A DNA stretch of 64,000 bases, from positions 402,343,889 to 402,407,888 of the forward strand of contig NC_081408.1 of assembly GCF_030272615.1 (NCBI RefSeq), in the 5' to 3' direction. The notes under the pieces are model-generated. The model saw only the letters and a program-made list of their open reading frames with translations, made no database searches and had not been told where the DNA came from. The DNA comes from Cryptomeria japonica. Its lineage: Eukaryota; Streptophyta; Pinopsida; Cupressales; Cupressaceae. Made by a program: the position numbers and the translations under genes. This document shows, one piece after another, positions 35,741 through 47,725 of the stretch. The first letter of the stretch is position 1, and each line of letters starts with the position of its first letter.

Positions 35741-35959
35741 TTTGATGACAATACTCAGTGTAGCATTACAACTGTAGACATCATAGACCAATGTGTCTTC
35801 ATCATCAGATATCTTCTCCCCCTTTGATAAAAATGCCAAAGTGGAGGCACAAGCTTCCATTGTCTACTATGTTGCTCCCCCTATGGAGTAGCATCCTTCA
35901 ACACATCAATCCTGAAAGATTTGACACTGTAGTACCTGACTAATGCGGAGCATACAACT

Positions 35960-38900
35960 TTAGTTGACTTCATGAAGGGGCAAAACCCCTAATTCACCTC
36001 TCAAATAGGTAAATATAGTCTTCGGTAAGGGCTTAGTGAATATATCTACTAGTTGCTCCTTACTGGAAACATGTTGTAGTACAACCTCCTTATTCTAAAC
36101 TTTTTCTCTCAAGAAGTGATACTTAAGCTCAATGTGCTTAGTTCTAGCATGCAATACCAGATTCTTGGAAATATTTATTGCACTTGTGTTGTCACAAAAT
36201 ATATTCACCGGTTCAGATATAGGTACTTTGAAACCTTTCAATACATGTTATATCCAGATTGCTTGAGTGCAGTTCATAAATGCCGCCACATATTCTACTT
36301 CAGCTGTAGACTGAGAAACAGCTCTGCTTCTTACTTGTCCACGAGACTAGTCTTCCACCAAGAAAGAACGCTCCACCAGATGTGCTCTTCTGGTCATCCA
36401 TATTACCTGCCCAATTGACATCGGTAGATACTTTGAGGTTATAGTCACCATTATATGGATACCACAATCCATAGTCAATTGTTCCTTTCAAATATCTAAG
36501 AATCCTCTTAACAACTACCAAGTGGGATTCTCTAGGACATTTCTGAAAATGAGCTACTATGCCCACTGCATGAGCAATATCTGGTCTGTTGTGCACCACA
36601 TAGTGCAACTTACCAATCATTAACCGATACTTCTTTTCATTCACCAATGTTGAATCATCTTCCTTAGTCAGTTTATAGCCTGTCACCATCAGTGTACCAA
36701 TCAGTTTGCTCTCCTCCATGCCAAAGGTCTTCAATACCTTTTTGACATACTTGGACTGGGTAATAAAGATACCCTCTTTCATTTGCTAAATCTATAAACC
36801 AATGAAGAACTTTATCTCTCCAATCAGAGACATATCAAACTCTCTCTTCATTTTATCTGCAAAAGCATGACTCATTTTATCATCTCCTCCAAAGATTATG
36901 TCATCTACAAATACTTCACAGATCAGAATCTGATCACCTTCAAATTTTAGATAGATGTTGCTATCCTCACTTGTTCTCTGAAATCCAATCTTCACAAGAT
37001 GAGAGTGTAACCTTTCATACCATGCCCTAGGTGCTTGTTTCAATCCATATAGGGATTTGTGTAATCTACACACCATTTTACTATCTTCTGATAAGGAAAA
37101 CCCTTTCTGTTGCTCAATATACACTTCCTCTTCTAGGATTCCATTCAAAAACGCAGACTTCACATCCATCTGATAGACCTTAAATCCCTTAAATGCTACA
37201 AATGCAAGTAGCACTCAAACACCTTCTAGTCTAGCCATAGGAGCAAAAGTTTCTCCGTAGTCTTCTCCCTTCTCCTGAGCATATGCTTTGCATACAAGTC
37301 TTTCTTTGTTCCTTACAACTGTGCCTTCTTCATTTAGCTTATTCCTGAAGACCCATTTGGTACCTATGACATTTTTGTGTTCTGGTCTGGGTACCAGAGA
37401 CTATGTTGCATTCTTTTCTATCTGGTGTAGCTCCTCTTCCATTGCTTTAATCCAGTCTTCATCTGTAAGTGCTTCTCTAGAAGTCTTGGGCTCTAATTTA
37501 GAAATCATGCAAGAGTTTTCTTTCACTTTTCTTCTTGTGAGTATCCTTGCATCTTTATCTCCTATGATTTGCTTCGGATCATGATGTAGTTTCACATACC
37601 TAGGAATGACTCTAGCTTTTTCTGCTAGTGTTTCTTCTTCTTCTTCACTTACCTATTCTTCTTCTCCTACTGCAGCTTCTACCAGTATAGGAACACTAAG
37701 ATATTTACTTGTTTCTTTCTTAACTAGTTCCCAGAAGGCTATACCCGATTCATCTTCCACTTCTTTGCTGCAGGTTTCCTCAAGGGATTCATCAACCCTG
37801 ACATTGATACTCTCAACAATTTTCTACGTTCTATTGTTGTAGCACTTGAGAGCTTTGCTCTTAGTGGAATATCCCAAAAATATTCTTTCATCACTTTTAG
37901 CATCAAATTTGCTCAAATTCTCACCTCTCTTGATATAGCACTTACTCCCAAATACTTTAAAGTAACTCACAATGGGAATTTTCCCAATCCAATACTCATA
38001 AGGGGTTTTAACTCTACCTTTCTTGATGAGTACCCGGTTCATAGTATAGACTATAGTGCTCACCGCTTCTCTCCAAAAAGTGTGAGCAACCTTTCCTTGG
38101 ATCAACATTGTTCTAGACACTTCAACTACAGTCTTGTTAATCCTTTCTACTATGCCATTCTGTTGTGGTGTCCTTGGGGCAAACAACTACCTCTTGATAC
38201 CGCTATCTTCATAGTACTTGTTGAATTCATCAGAAGTGAATTCACCTCCTTGATCAGTTCTTAGGCATTTTATCTTTTGACCACTTTCCTTCTCTACTAA
38301 TCCTCTAAAGGCTTTGAAATTTCCAAATGCCTCAAACTTGTCTTTCAAGAATGTGACCCACATCATTCTTGATCAGTCATTAGTAAGAATCATGAAATAC
38401 CTATCTCCTTGAATACTTCTAGTTTTCATAGGACCACACAAATTAGTATGGACAAGGTCAAGTAAGTTTTCTGCTGAAAAAGACTTACCTTTGAAAGTTG
38501 AGGAAGACATCTTCCCAAATTGACATTCTCTGCACAAAGAATTCTTAGGTTTATTCAGCAAAGGCAATCCTCTTACCGCCTTGATCTTACTAGCCTTTAC
38601 AATATTATCAAAGTTCATATAGCAAAGTCTCCTATGCCATATCCAACTATTATCAAACTTTTCCATTAGACACCGACTTATCTTGGCATTCAACTGAAAC
38701 AGGTTACCTTTGGTCTGCTTACCAGTGGCAATAAGCTCACCACCTTTACTATTTATACTTTAGAATCCACGTTTGAACTCCAGAATGAGTCCTTTATCAT
38801 TTAACTGAGCAAAACTCAATAGGTTATGCTTAAGACCTTCTACCTAGTAGACATCATCTGCACTGCTCTTTCCATTTAGTGAGATGGATCCTTTACCTTT

Positions 38901-39614
38901 CACCAAACATGGTGCATCATTGCCAAATCTAACAACACCTCCATCATATTATTCTAGAGATAAAAACTTTCTCCTATCACCAGTCATGTGGTGAGAACAA
39001 CCACTATCAATTATCCACTCATTAGAGTTGTCGATGCAAGAGACAAGTGCTTTCTTGTTAGATACTTCTTCCTTTATAGCTACAAATACTATGTCTTCAT
39101 TTTCTTCATCCTCAGATTCTTCATCAGTAACACCTTCATCCATTGCAACAAGGCAATTTCTTCTATTTCCTCCTTTATACTTTCTAAACCTCTCTGGTTT
39201 ATCCTTATTCTCATTGTTAGGACAGTTAATAGCTATATGTCCTATCCTATTGCAGGAAAAATATTTTAAAGGAAGCTTACCTCTGTATTTTCTAGTACCT
39301 TTTGGAAGTCTCTTGGAAAGAAGAGCTTCAAACTCCATCAAATTTTTTTCATCATCCATACCTCTTCTTTGCATGGATTCATAACTGGTACTTTCTTCTT
39401 TTCCTTTTATGGTTGGTGCAATAGATATTCTAAAAGTTGATTCAGTCTTCTGAACACTACCATCATAGCTATTCAACTCATATGTAGTTAACTTTGCAAT
39501 GATAGAGTCTAAGGATACCTTGGTTTTGTCAATAGACCTTAGTTCCTGAATATCAGTAACTTTGATTGCATAGACTGGTAACAATGATCTCAAGACTTTA
39601 CTGACAATGATGGT
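35960..39614 (-). pseudogene. Outer copia gag C-terminus to RNase H, broken
   Basis: Order on the minus strand: gag end (VSKVLRSLLPVYAIKVTD, at 39590) and a zinc knuckle at about 39250 whose first Cys is Tyr (YFSCNRIGHIAINC). Then protease WIIDSGCSHHMTGD at about 39000, integrase (CRECQFGKMSSSTFKG, LDLVHTNLCGPMKTRS, FAPRTPQQNGIVERINKTVV) and RT ([67 protein letters not shown]). RNase H follows (TDVNWAGNMDDQKSTSGGAF). After about 36300 the frame is badly shifted but ends with GVLPLHEVN and a stop at 35960. Scattered stops inactivate it. Confidence 0.9.
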
Positions 39615-39638
39615 TGTTAGCATTTCACAAAGGCAGAT

Positions 39639-41120
39639 TGTTGGCATTCCACTAAGTTTTTTGGTATGAGGATATTGCAAAGGTTGTTGAAGATTATGGA
39701 TATAACTAAGAAAGGATGATTACTGTCTTAATAATATTATTTTATCATTGATGTCAAGCAATTGATTTTCTAATTTAGTATGATGTTGCCATATCTTAAT
39801 GAGTATATTTTGATAAGTATAAAGATGTCAGTAAGTGACATAGAAAGAATGAAAATGAAGGGGAGTAATAAGTTATTCAATGGGCAACTATTCCCGAGTA
39901 AGACAATGATGAGATTTTGTTGTTTTGATTATTTTGAGTATTCGAACACTGAACATGAAGGAGAAAAGATTTCATTCAATAAGATGAATATAGGTTTGAT
40001 ACTGTTCTATGTTACTGAGCAAAGAAGCTAGCTGGTAAACCCTAAGGTTATCGATATCAGTTAAAGAAGGAAGAATATCTACTGAGTAAAGGTTCAATAT
40101 TTACCGAGTAACAACCGAGTAATAACAAAATGCATTGGATGGATAAAAGCATTATTAAATGAAGGATTCCAATGAGCTGGAGATGTATAGATGATTGGTA
40201 TGTCGTACAAGAAGTTTGTTGAAGATCTACGACAATGAAAATACAAGAGTTAGATCTACAACACAGATTCATCGGTCATAACCTAGCACAAGTTCCAAGG
40301 AAGGAATACAAGTTCCAAGGCGAGATAAAACATTTTTAGATCGAAGGATACAATGAACCTAGTCAAGTTTGAAGATCTGATGGCTAAGATTGATCATGGG
40401 AAATGTGATCAAGGAGATTAAGCGGTTAGGAATTGTTTATAAAAAAGAAATTGTTGATGAACAATAGATGCAGGCAAATAGAAGAACAGTGATACTACAA
40501 CAGTGATCATCGAGCACAGAAGATTAAATATCTGATTAAAGAATAGATTGAGAAGCCCAACAAGGAGCAAGATAAGTCTTATGATAAGATTATTTTGAGC
40601 ACATAGAGTCTGCTTTAGTATTTCAGTTGTGAAGTTGTAGATATATATTATACTATTATTTATTTTGTAAGTGATAGGAAATCTCTTAACTGAGTGGACC
40701 TAACAGTCTTATTTGTAAATCCTCTAGCAAGGTAACATTCTGAATGAGTGTTTGAAATTCTTTGACAAGGTCACTTCTAACAAAGTGCAAGATTCTAACA
40801 AATCTGAGGGAAATCCCTTAATTGGGTCACATCTAGCAAAGTGTTTATGTAATCTGTAACAGGATTGGCTTTTAACCGAGCATACTCTAGAAGGGTATAT
40901 TTCTTAGTGGGTCCAAAATCCCATAGTGGTTTTTCCCTATTTAGGTTTCCACGTTAAATCTAGTGTTAAATGTGTTATGATGTTTTAAGTGTATCTATTT
41001 ATGAGTTTGAATGATTTACATTCATAGTTGCATATCAGTAAAGGCTACAGAGGTTGAATATGATGTTTACAATGATTATTGAGTTTTTATGATTCACCCC
41101 CCCCTCTCATCTTACTAACA
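39639..41120 (+). repeat. 5' LTR of the inner copia
   Basis: Aligns with 45775-47213 and 55237-56684. TATA-like TTTATAAAAAAG is at 40436-40447. The plus frame at 39780-40031 inside it is not a gene. Confidence 0.93.
40436..40447 (+). promoter_or_regulatory. TATA box of the inner copia 5' LTR
   Basis: TTTATAAAAAAG follows GGTTAGGAATTG. The equivalent sites are CTATAAATAAG at 46524-46534 in the 3' LTR and TATAAATAAGG at 55997-56007 in the third LTR copy. Confidence 0.6.
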
Positions 41121-41122
41121 AT

Positions 41123-41134
41123 TGGTATCAGAGC
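41123..41134 (+). other. Primer-binding site of the inner copia
   Basis: TGGTATCAGAGC, the canonical initiator-Met tRNA complement, starts 2 bases after the 5' LTR. Confidence 0.93.
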
Positions 41135-41183
41135 TTTGGACTCTAGAAGAAAAGTTTAAAGGTACTTGAGGCAAGATCCTAAG

Positions 41184-44100
41184 ATGTATAAAAGGGATGC
41201 ACCAAAGCTGAACAAGTCTAGTTTCTCCACATGGCAGAAAAGGATGAAGCTGCACTTATCAAGAATTGGAGAATATGCAACATACTATCTGGAGAATGAT
41301 TACAATGCACCTAGCACCTACCCGATGACAATGGAAGAGATAAAGGCAAAGCAAGAACATATTCAAGCAATGATTGAAATAACATCAACATTAACCGACT
41401 CAGAGTTCAATGATCTAGAAGGCTACATTGATGCCAAAGCAATGTGGAACAATCATATATCTGTGTATGGTGGTGATGAACATGTTTAGAGAGAAAAAGT
41501 AGATAGTCTAAGAGGTCAACTTGAATCCATGAGAATGAATGAAGGTGAGAACATAACCCAATACAGTACAAGGTTAAAGGAAACTGTCAATCAAATGAAA
41601 GGAGCAGGAGGAAATATTGAAGAAAAGGATGTAACAAATAAGTTACTTAGAACACTTCTACTTGCTTATGCCATTCGAGTCTCTGTAATCAATGAGTTAA
41701 GGTTTGTACCAAACATGTCAGTCTCTTTGGATGCTACTATCGGTAAGCTACATGCATTTGAGTTAAGTAATTTTGATAATAGCGGGTCTTCGGTAAATAA
41801 AGTTGAATCTGCATTCAGTTCTTTTCATCTTGGTGAATCTGATGATTACAATGATAGAATGTATAAGTATACTGAAGGAAATCATAGTGGAGCAAGTGAG
41901 AGATTTCACAAAAACATGGAAGAGGTACACAAACTATATGAGGAAATCAGAAAGCAAGAAGAGTTTGAAGCATTATTAGCTAGAAGGTTACCAAGAGGCA
42001 AAGGTAAGTATAAAGGAAAGTTACCTTTAAAATGTTTTAACTATGATAGAATAGGACATATGGCTTCTAACTATCTTGACAAAGAATCTAGTGAAAAGAG
42101 AGAATATCGAGATGACAGACAGAAAGACAACCAATACAAAGGACACCGAGACTTCAGAAGGAGAGATAGAAAGACATGCCTAGTAGCTGATGAGGAATCC
42201 AACGATGACAAATCTGATGGGACTGAGATAGAGGAAGTTGTATATGTGGCTATCAAAGATGGATCAAATGAAGAAAGGTATGAGGAAAAAGCCTTGATAT
42301 CTCACATAAATAAAAATGATTCTTGGATCATAGATAGTGGATGCTCAGATCACATGACATGTGATAAACACAAGTTTGTTAAGTTAGAAGACTATGATGG
42401 AGGTTATGTAAGATTTGGTAATGATGCACCATGTCTGGTGAAAGGTAAAGGTTCTATCACACTTCTTGAAAATGCTAAATGTGATGATGTATATTGGGTT
42501 GAAGGTTTGAAATACAATTTGTTGAGTGTAGCACAGCTAAACAATACAGGATACTGAATAGAATTTCAGAAAGGAAGTGTCAAAGTTCATGACAAACATG
42601 GAAAGCTGGCTGCTACCGAGACACAAACAAAAGGTAATACATTTCATCTTGACTCAACTCAGAACAATTGTCTGTATGCTAAAATTGAAGATACCTGCTT
42701 ATGACACAAAAGGTTTTGTCATGTAAATTTTGATAACCTAATCAAAATAAGTAAGAAGCACCAAGTAAGAGGTCTACCGAGCTTGGAAAAACCTAAGAAT
42801 ACAATATGTCGAGGATGTCAGATGGGTAAGATGACAAAGTCAAGCTTTACAAGTAAGTCCTACACTTCTAAAGGAATTTTAGATCTCGTGCACACTGATC
42901 TTTGTGGTCCTATGAAAGTTCAAAGTTATTTTGGTGATAAATACTTTATATTATTTGTGGATGATTACTCAAGGATGATGTCAGTTATGTTTTTAAAAGA
43001 AAAATTAGAAGCCTTTAAAATGTTCAAATGGTACAAGGCTAGAGTTGAAAAAGAAACAGGAAGATAGTTGAAATGTCTAAGATTTGACAGAGGAGGAGAA
43101 TTCATTTTTGATGAATTTAACCTATTTTGCAATGATCATGGTATAAAGAGACAAGTATCTGCACCGAGAACACCTTAGCAAAACAGGATAGCTAAAAGAA
43201 GAAATAGATCAATTGTAGATTGTGCCAGAACCCTAATGATAGAAAAGAGGGTACCTCAAACATTTTGGAGAGAAGCGATCAACACTGCAGTTTACACCCT
43301 GAATCGAGTACAACGAAAGAAAGGAACTTTGAAGACACCATATGAAATCTGGTATGACAAAAAACCTAATGTAAGTTACTTTAAAATATTTGGAAGCAGA
43401 TGTTATGTCCATAAAGATGACACAAATGGAAAGTTTGATCAGAAAAGTGAGAAATGAACATTTCTTGGTTATTCTTCTAGAAGTAAAGCATTTAAATGTC
43501 TGATCAAATCATCTAACAAAATAGTGGAAAGTGCAAATGTGAAAATTGATGAATTTGCAGAAAGAAATGATGAAGGAAATTCCAAAGAACCAGAAGATTA
43601 TGAATAGTTTGTTTATGTTCAACCGAGAAGTCCTACCGAGAAAGTTGATGAAGAAAATGAAGAAAATACCCAGTTACTGAGTGATGAAGAAGATCATACA
43701 GATCCTACCTAGCCTATATTAGCCAAGTATGTTAGAAGAAATCGTGCATCAAGTCAAATTATAGGAGATAAGGATGATCTAGTGATGACAAGGAACAAAC
43801 TGAGCCAAAACACGTCTGATATCTAAATTTGAACCGAGAATAGTAAAAGAGGCATTTAGTAATGAAGATTGGGTAAATGCTATGACATAAGAGATTGAAC
43901 AAATCAAGAAGAATGAAACATGGACATTGGTTCCAAGACCAAAGGAGAAAAATGTGATCGGTACAAAGTGGATTTTCAGAAACAAGCTAAATGAAAAAGG
44001 AGAAGTCATTCGGAATAAAGCAAGACTAGTTTGCAAAGGTTATGCTCAAGAAGAAGGAATAGATTATGGTGAGACTTTTGCACCTATGGAAAGACTTGAA

Positions 44101-45366
44101 GGAGTGAGAACATTGTTGGCATATGATGCTTACAAAAATTTCAAGGTATATCAAATGGATGTTAAATCTGCATTTTTAAATGGTATACTAGAAGAAGTTT
44201 ATATTGAACAACCTAAAGGATTTATTGAAGACACGAATAAAGACCAGGTATGTAAGTTGAACAAAGCATTATATGGTCTAAAGCAAGCACCTAGAGCATG
44301 GTATGAAAGACTGCACTCTTACTTAATCAAGATTGGATTTATAAGGACAAGTGAAAACAACAACATATATATGAAGAATGATGAAGACAATAGAATACTG
44401 CTTTCAACCATATTTGTTGATGATATTATTTTTTGTGGAAATGACTCTTTATGCAAGAACTTTGGAAATGAAATGTGCAAAGAATTTGAAATGTCATTAA
44501 TCAGTGAAATAAAGTATTTTATAGGTTTAAAGATACTGCAAATGAAAAATGAGGTTTTCATTACTCAATCCAAGTATATAAAGGAAATCTTGAAGAAATT
44601 TGGAATGGAGGATTCTAAACCTGTAAGTACTCCTATGACTACCAATTGTAAACTATCAAAGAGTGATGAATCTACATCTGTTGATGAGACACTTTACCGA
44701 TCTATGATTGGAAAGTTGCAATATGTGGTTCACAACAAGCCGGATATAGCACATGCAGTAGGTATAGTTGCAAGTTTTTTTGCAGATCCCAAAGAAACCC
44801 ATATGACAGCAATCAAGAGAATTTTCAGATACTTAAGAGGCATTGAAAATTATGGTTTAGTGTATAAAAAGATGAATGATTTTGACTTAAAAGTCTACAC
44901 TGATGCTGATTGGGTAGGGAACATTGATGATAGGAAAAACACAAGCGGTGGAGCTTTCTTTTTGGGAGACAGGCTGGTAAGCTGGCTTAGCAAGAAATAA
45001 GGATGCATTTCACAGTCAACAGCTGAAGCTGAATATGTCACTGCAACATTGAATTGTACTAATATTGCATGGATCAAACAACTGTTGGAAGGAATGAATG
45101 AGAAAGTTATCAAGCCAGTAACTATATTTTGTGATAATACTAGTGCCATTAACATTTCAAAGAATCTGGTAATGCATTCTAAGACAAAGCACATCTCTAT
45201 AAAGTATCATTATCTTAGAGAAGAAGTTCAAAAGAAGAAAGTTGTGCTAGAATATATTAGTTCAAAGGAACAAATAGTAGAAATTTTCACAAAGCCACTA
45301 CCAAAGGACTCTTTTGAGTATCTCAGAAGTAAGTTAGGGGTCCTACCCCTATCTAGCACTCACTGA
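41184..45366 (+). pseudogene. Inner copia gag-pol, broken
   Basis: Start chosen at ATG 41184 (MYKRDAPKLNKSSFSTWQK), the first Met after the PBS. Gag: STWQKRMKLHLSRIGEYA and YGGDEHV, then a knuckle at about 42040 with two Cys changed to Tyr (CFNYDRIGHMASNY). Protease: SWIIDSGCSDHMTCDKHKF at about 42323. Integrase: CRGCQMGKMTKSSF, LDLVHTDLCGPMKV and [58 protein letters not shown] and [13 protein letters not shown] (44410-44448). RNase [31 protein letters not shown] and HISIKYHYLREEV; stop at 45364. About ten in-frame stops (for example 41487, 42558, 43065, 44998) and one shift near 43800 disable it. Confidence 0.93.
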
Positions 45367-45762
45367 CAGAGCTCGGTGAAAGCATCAATTCTATGAATTT
45401 ACAGATTAACTATTTATGAGTTGATGTTGATTTACACACTTTAGGAGGTTACCTAAAGTTGTGCAAGCAATAATGATTGAAGACAAGTTGCTCTAATAGA
45501 GACTGAGATGATACATTTGTATTCTCAGTAAGCAAATTACTTCACAACGGAAGAAATCATGAATTAGTTTTACTTTTTGGCATTGTTGTCAAAGGGGGAG
45601 AAGACTAATTAGTGAAGATTAATAGGTGAATATGGGAGAAGACTAATGACTGGGGGAGAATTCAAGGATAACATGAGGAGATAATCAACAATCTGAATCT
45701 GAATCAATTGAAATAAAATCAAGTTGCTATTGCCATTAAAATTTGGTTTTTCCATCAATTCC

Positions 45763-45774
45763 AAAGGGGGAGAT
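45763..45774 (+). other. Polypurine tract of the inner copia
   Basis: AAAGGGGGAGAT lies directly before the 3' LTR start TGTTGG. A second run, CAAAGGGGGAGAAG, sits upstream at about 45591-45604. Confidence 0.85.
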
Positions 45775-47213
45775 TGTTGGCATTCCAATAAGTTTGTTGG
45801 TATGAGGATATTGAGAAGGTTGTTGAAGATTATGGATATAACTAAGAAAGGATGATTACTATCTTAATAATATTATTTTGTCATTGATGTCAAGCAATTG
45901 ATTTTCTGATTAGTATGATGTTGCCATATCTTAATGAGTATATTTTGATAAGTATAAAGATGTCGGTAAGTGACATAGAAAGAATGAAAATGAAGGGGAG
46001 TAATAAGTTATTCAATGGGTAACTATTACGGAGTAAGACAATGATGAGATTTAGTTGTTTTGATTATTTTGAGTATTCGAAGACTGAACATGAAGGAGAA
46101 AAGATTTCATTCAATAAGATGAATATAGGTTTGATAATGTTCTATGATACTGAGCAAAGAAGCTAGTCGGTAAACCCTAAGGTTATCGATATCGGTTAAA
46201 GAAGGCAGAATATCTACTCAGTAAAGGTTCAGTATTTACCGAGTGACAACCGAGTAATAATGGAATGCATTGGATGGATAAAAGCATTATTAAATGAAGG
46301 ATTCCAATGAGCTAGAGATATATAGATGATTGGTATGTCATGCAAGAAGTTTGTTGAAGATCTATGACACAGATTCATCGGTCATAACCTAGCACAAGTT
46401 CCAAGGTGAGATAAAACATTTTTCAGATTGAAGGATACAATGAACCTAGTCAATTTTGAAGATCTGATGGCTAAGATTGATCAAGGGAAATGTGATCAAG
46501 GAGGTTAAGTGGTTAGGAATTGTCTATAAATAAGAAATTATTAATGAACAATAGATGTGGGCAAATAGAAGAACAGTGATACTACAACAGTGATCACCGA
46601 GCACAGAAGATTGAATATCTGATTAAAGAACAGATTGAGAAGTCCAACAAGGAGCAAGATAAGTCTTATGACAAGATTATTTTGAGCACATAGATTCTTC
46701 TTTAGCATTTCAGATGTGAAGTTACAGATATATCTTATACTATTATTTATTTTGTAAGTGATAGGAAATCTCTTAACCGAGTGGACCTAACAGTCTTATT
46801 TGTAAATCCTCTAGCAAGGTAACATTCTGAATGAGTGTTTGAAATCCTTTGACAAGGTCACTTCTAACAAAGTGCAAGATTCTAACAAATATGAGGGAAA
46901 TCCCTTAATTGGGTCACATCTAGCAATGTGTTTATGTAATCTGTAACAGGATTGGCTTTTAACCGAGCATACTCTAGAAGGGTATATTTCTTAGTGGGTC
47001 CAAAATCCCACAGTGGTTTTTCCCTATTTGGGTTTCCACGTTAATTTGGTGTTAAATGTGTTATGATGTTTTAAGTGTTTCTGTTTATGAGTTTGAATGA
47101 TTTACAGTCATAGTTGCATATCAGTAAAGGCTACCAAGGTTGAATCTAATGTATACAATGATTATTGAGTTTTTATGATTCACCCCCCCCCCCCCCCTCT
47201 CATCTTACTAATA
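45775..47213 (+). repeat. 3' LTR of the inner copia
   Basis: Matches the 5' LTR but lacks two short segments near 46370-46410 that the 5' LTR and the 55237 copy keep. The poly-C near its end (about 47183-47197) is longer than in the 5' LTR. Confidence 0.92.
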
Positions 47214-47654
47214 GTGGCATCATCAATTGTTCCACTAGTGCTCTTGATATCTCCAACAACAGTTTTGATTCTTATGCCATATTGCTGAATGGTCTTACCT
47301 TCAACCATCCTCATGTCTTCAAATTCCTCTAAGGCTCTCTTCCTTAGCTTGCTTTACATGTTCATCACCGCCATAAATAGTTTCCAATAAGTCCCATACA
47401 TCTTTAGGAGTGTCCTTATCTTGTACATCAATGAACTCAATATCAAACAAACTGCTAATAAGAGCTTCCATGACTTGCCAATTTTCTTGAATATCTCTCT
47501 TGTGATCATCGGTCAGAGTGCCAGTGGGAATCACATAGGCATTCTCAACATAGCTCCAGTGTTGAGCACCCAAACTCTTGATATAGATCTTCATTTTGTC
47601 CTTCCATATTTCTAAGTTATCTCTATTGAACTTAGGACCTTCCCTCTTCATCAT
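47214..47654 (-). pseudogene. Outer copia gag, N-terminal part
   Basis: Starts MMKREGPKFNRDNLEIWKDK at 47654 and reads YGGDEHVKQAKEESLRGI before a shift near 47320. It then continues with conserved gag text (GKTIQQYGIRIKTVV, SGTIDDAT) up to the inner copia at 47214. The frame resumes at 39614 with TIIVSKVLRSLLP, so the two parts were one gag. Confidence 0.88.
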
Positions 47655-47711
47655 TAAGGAAAGATCTTTTACCTCAAGCGGTTAAGCTTATATCACTGAG
47701 GACCTAGAGTT

Positions 47712-47723
47712 GCTTTGATACCA
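47712..47723 (-). other. Primer-binding site of the outer copia
   Basis: The minus strand reads TGGTATCAAAGC, one base from the canonical copia site, 2 bases after the 5' LTR. Confidence 0.85.
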
Positions 47724-47725
47724 AT

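Larger units (their letters stand above)
39615..47213 (+). mobile_element. Inner Ty1/copia retrotransposon inserted in the outer copia gag
   Basis: LTRs 39639-41120 and 45775-47213 start TGTTGGCATTCC and end CTTACTAACA (decayed to CTTACTAATA in the 3' copy). It has a perfect PBS, a polypurine tract and a single gag-pol frame. It lies head-on to the host copia. The flanks ATGGT (39610-39614) and GTGGC (47214-47218) differ by two transitions and probably are the decayed target duplication. That puts the left end at 39615, 24 bases before the LTR start shared by both LTRs. Confidence 0.9.
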
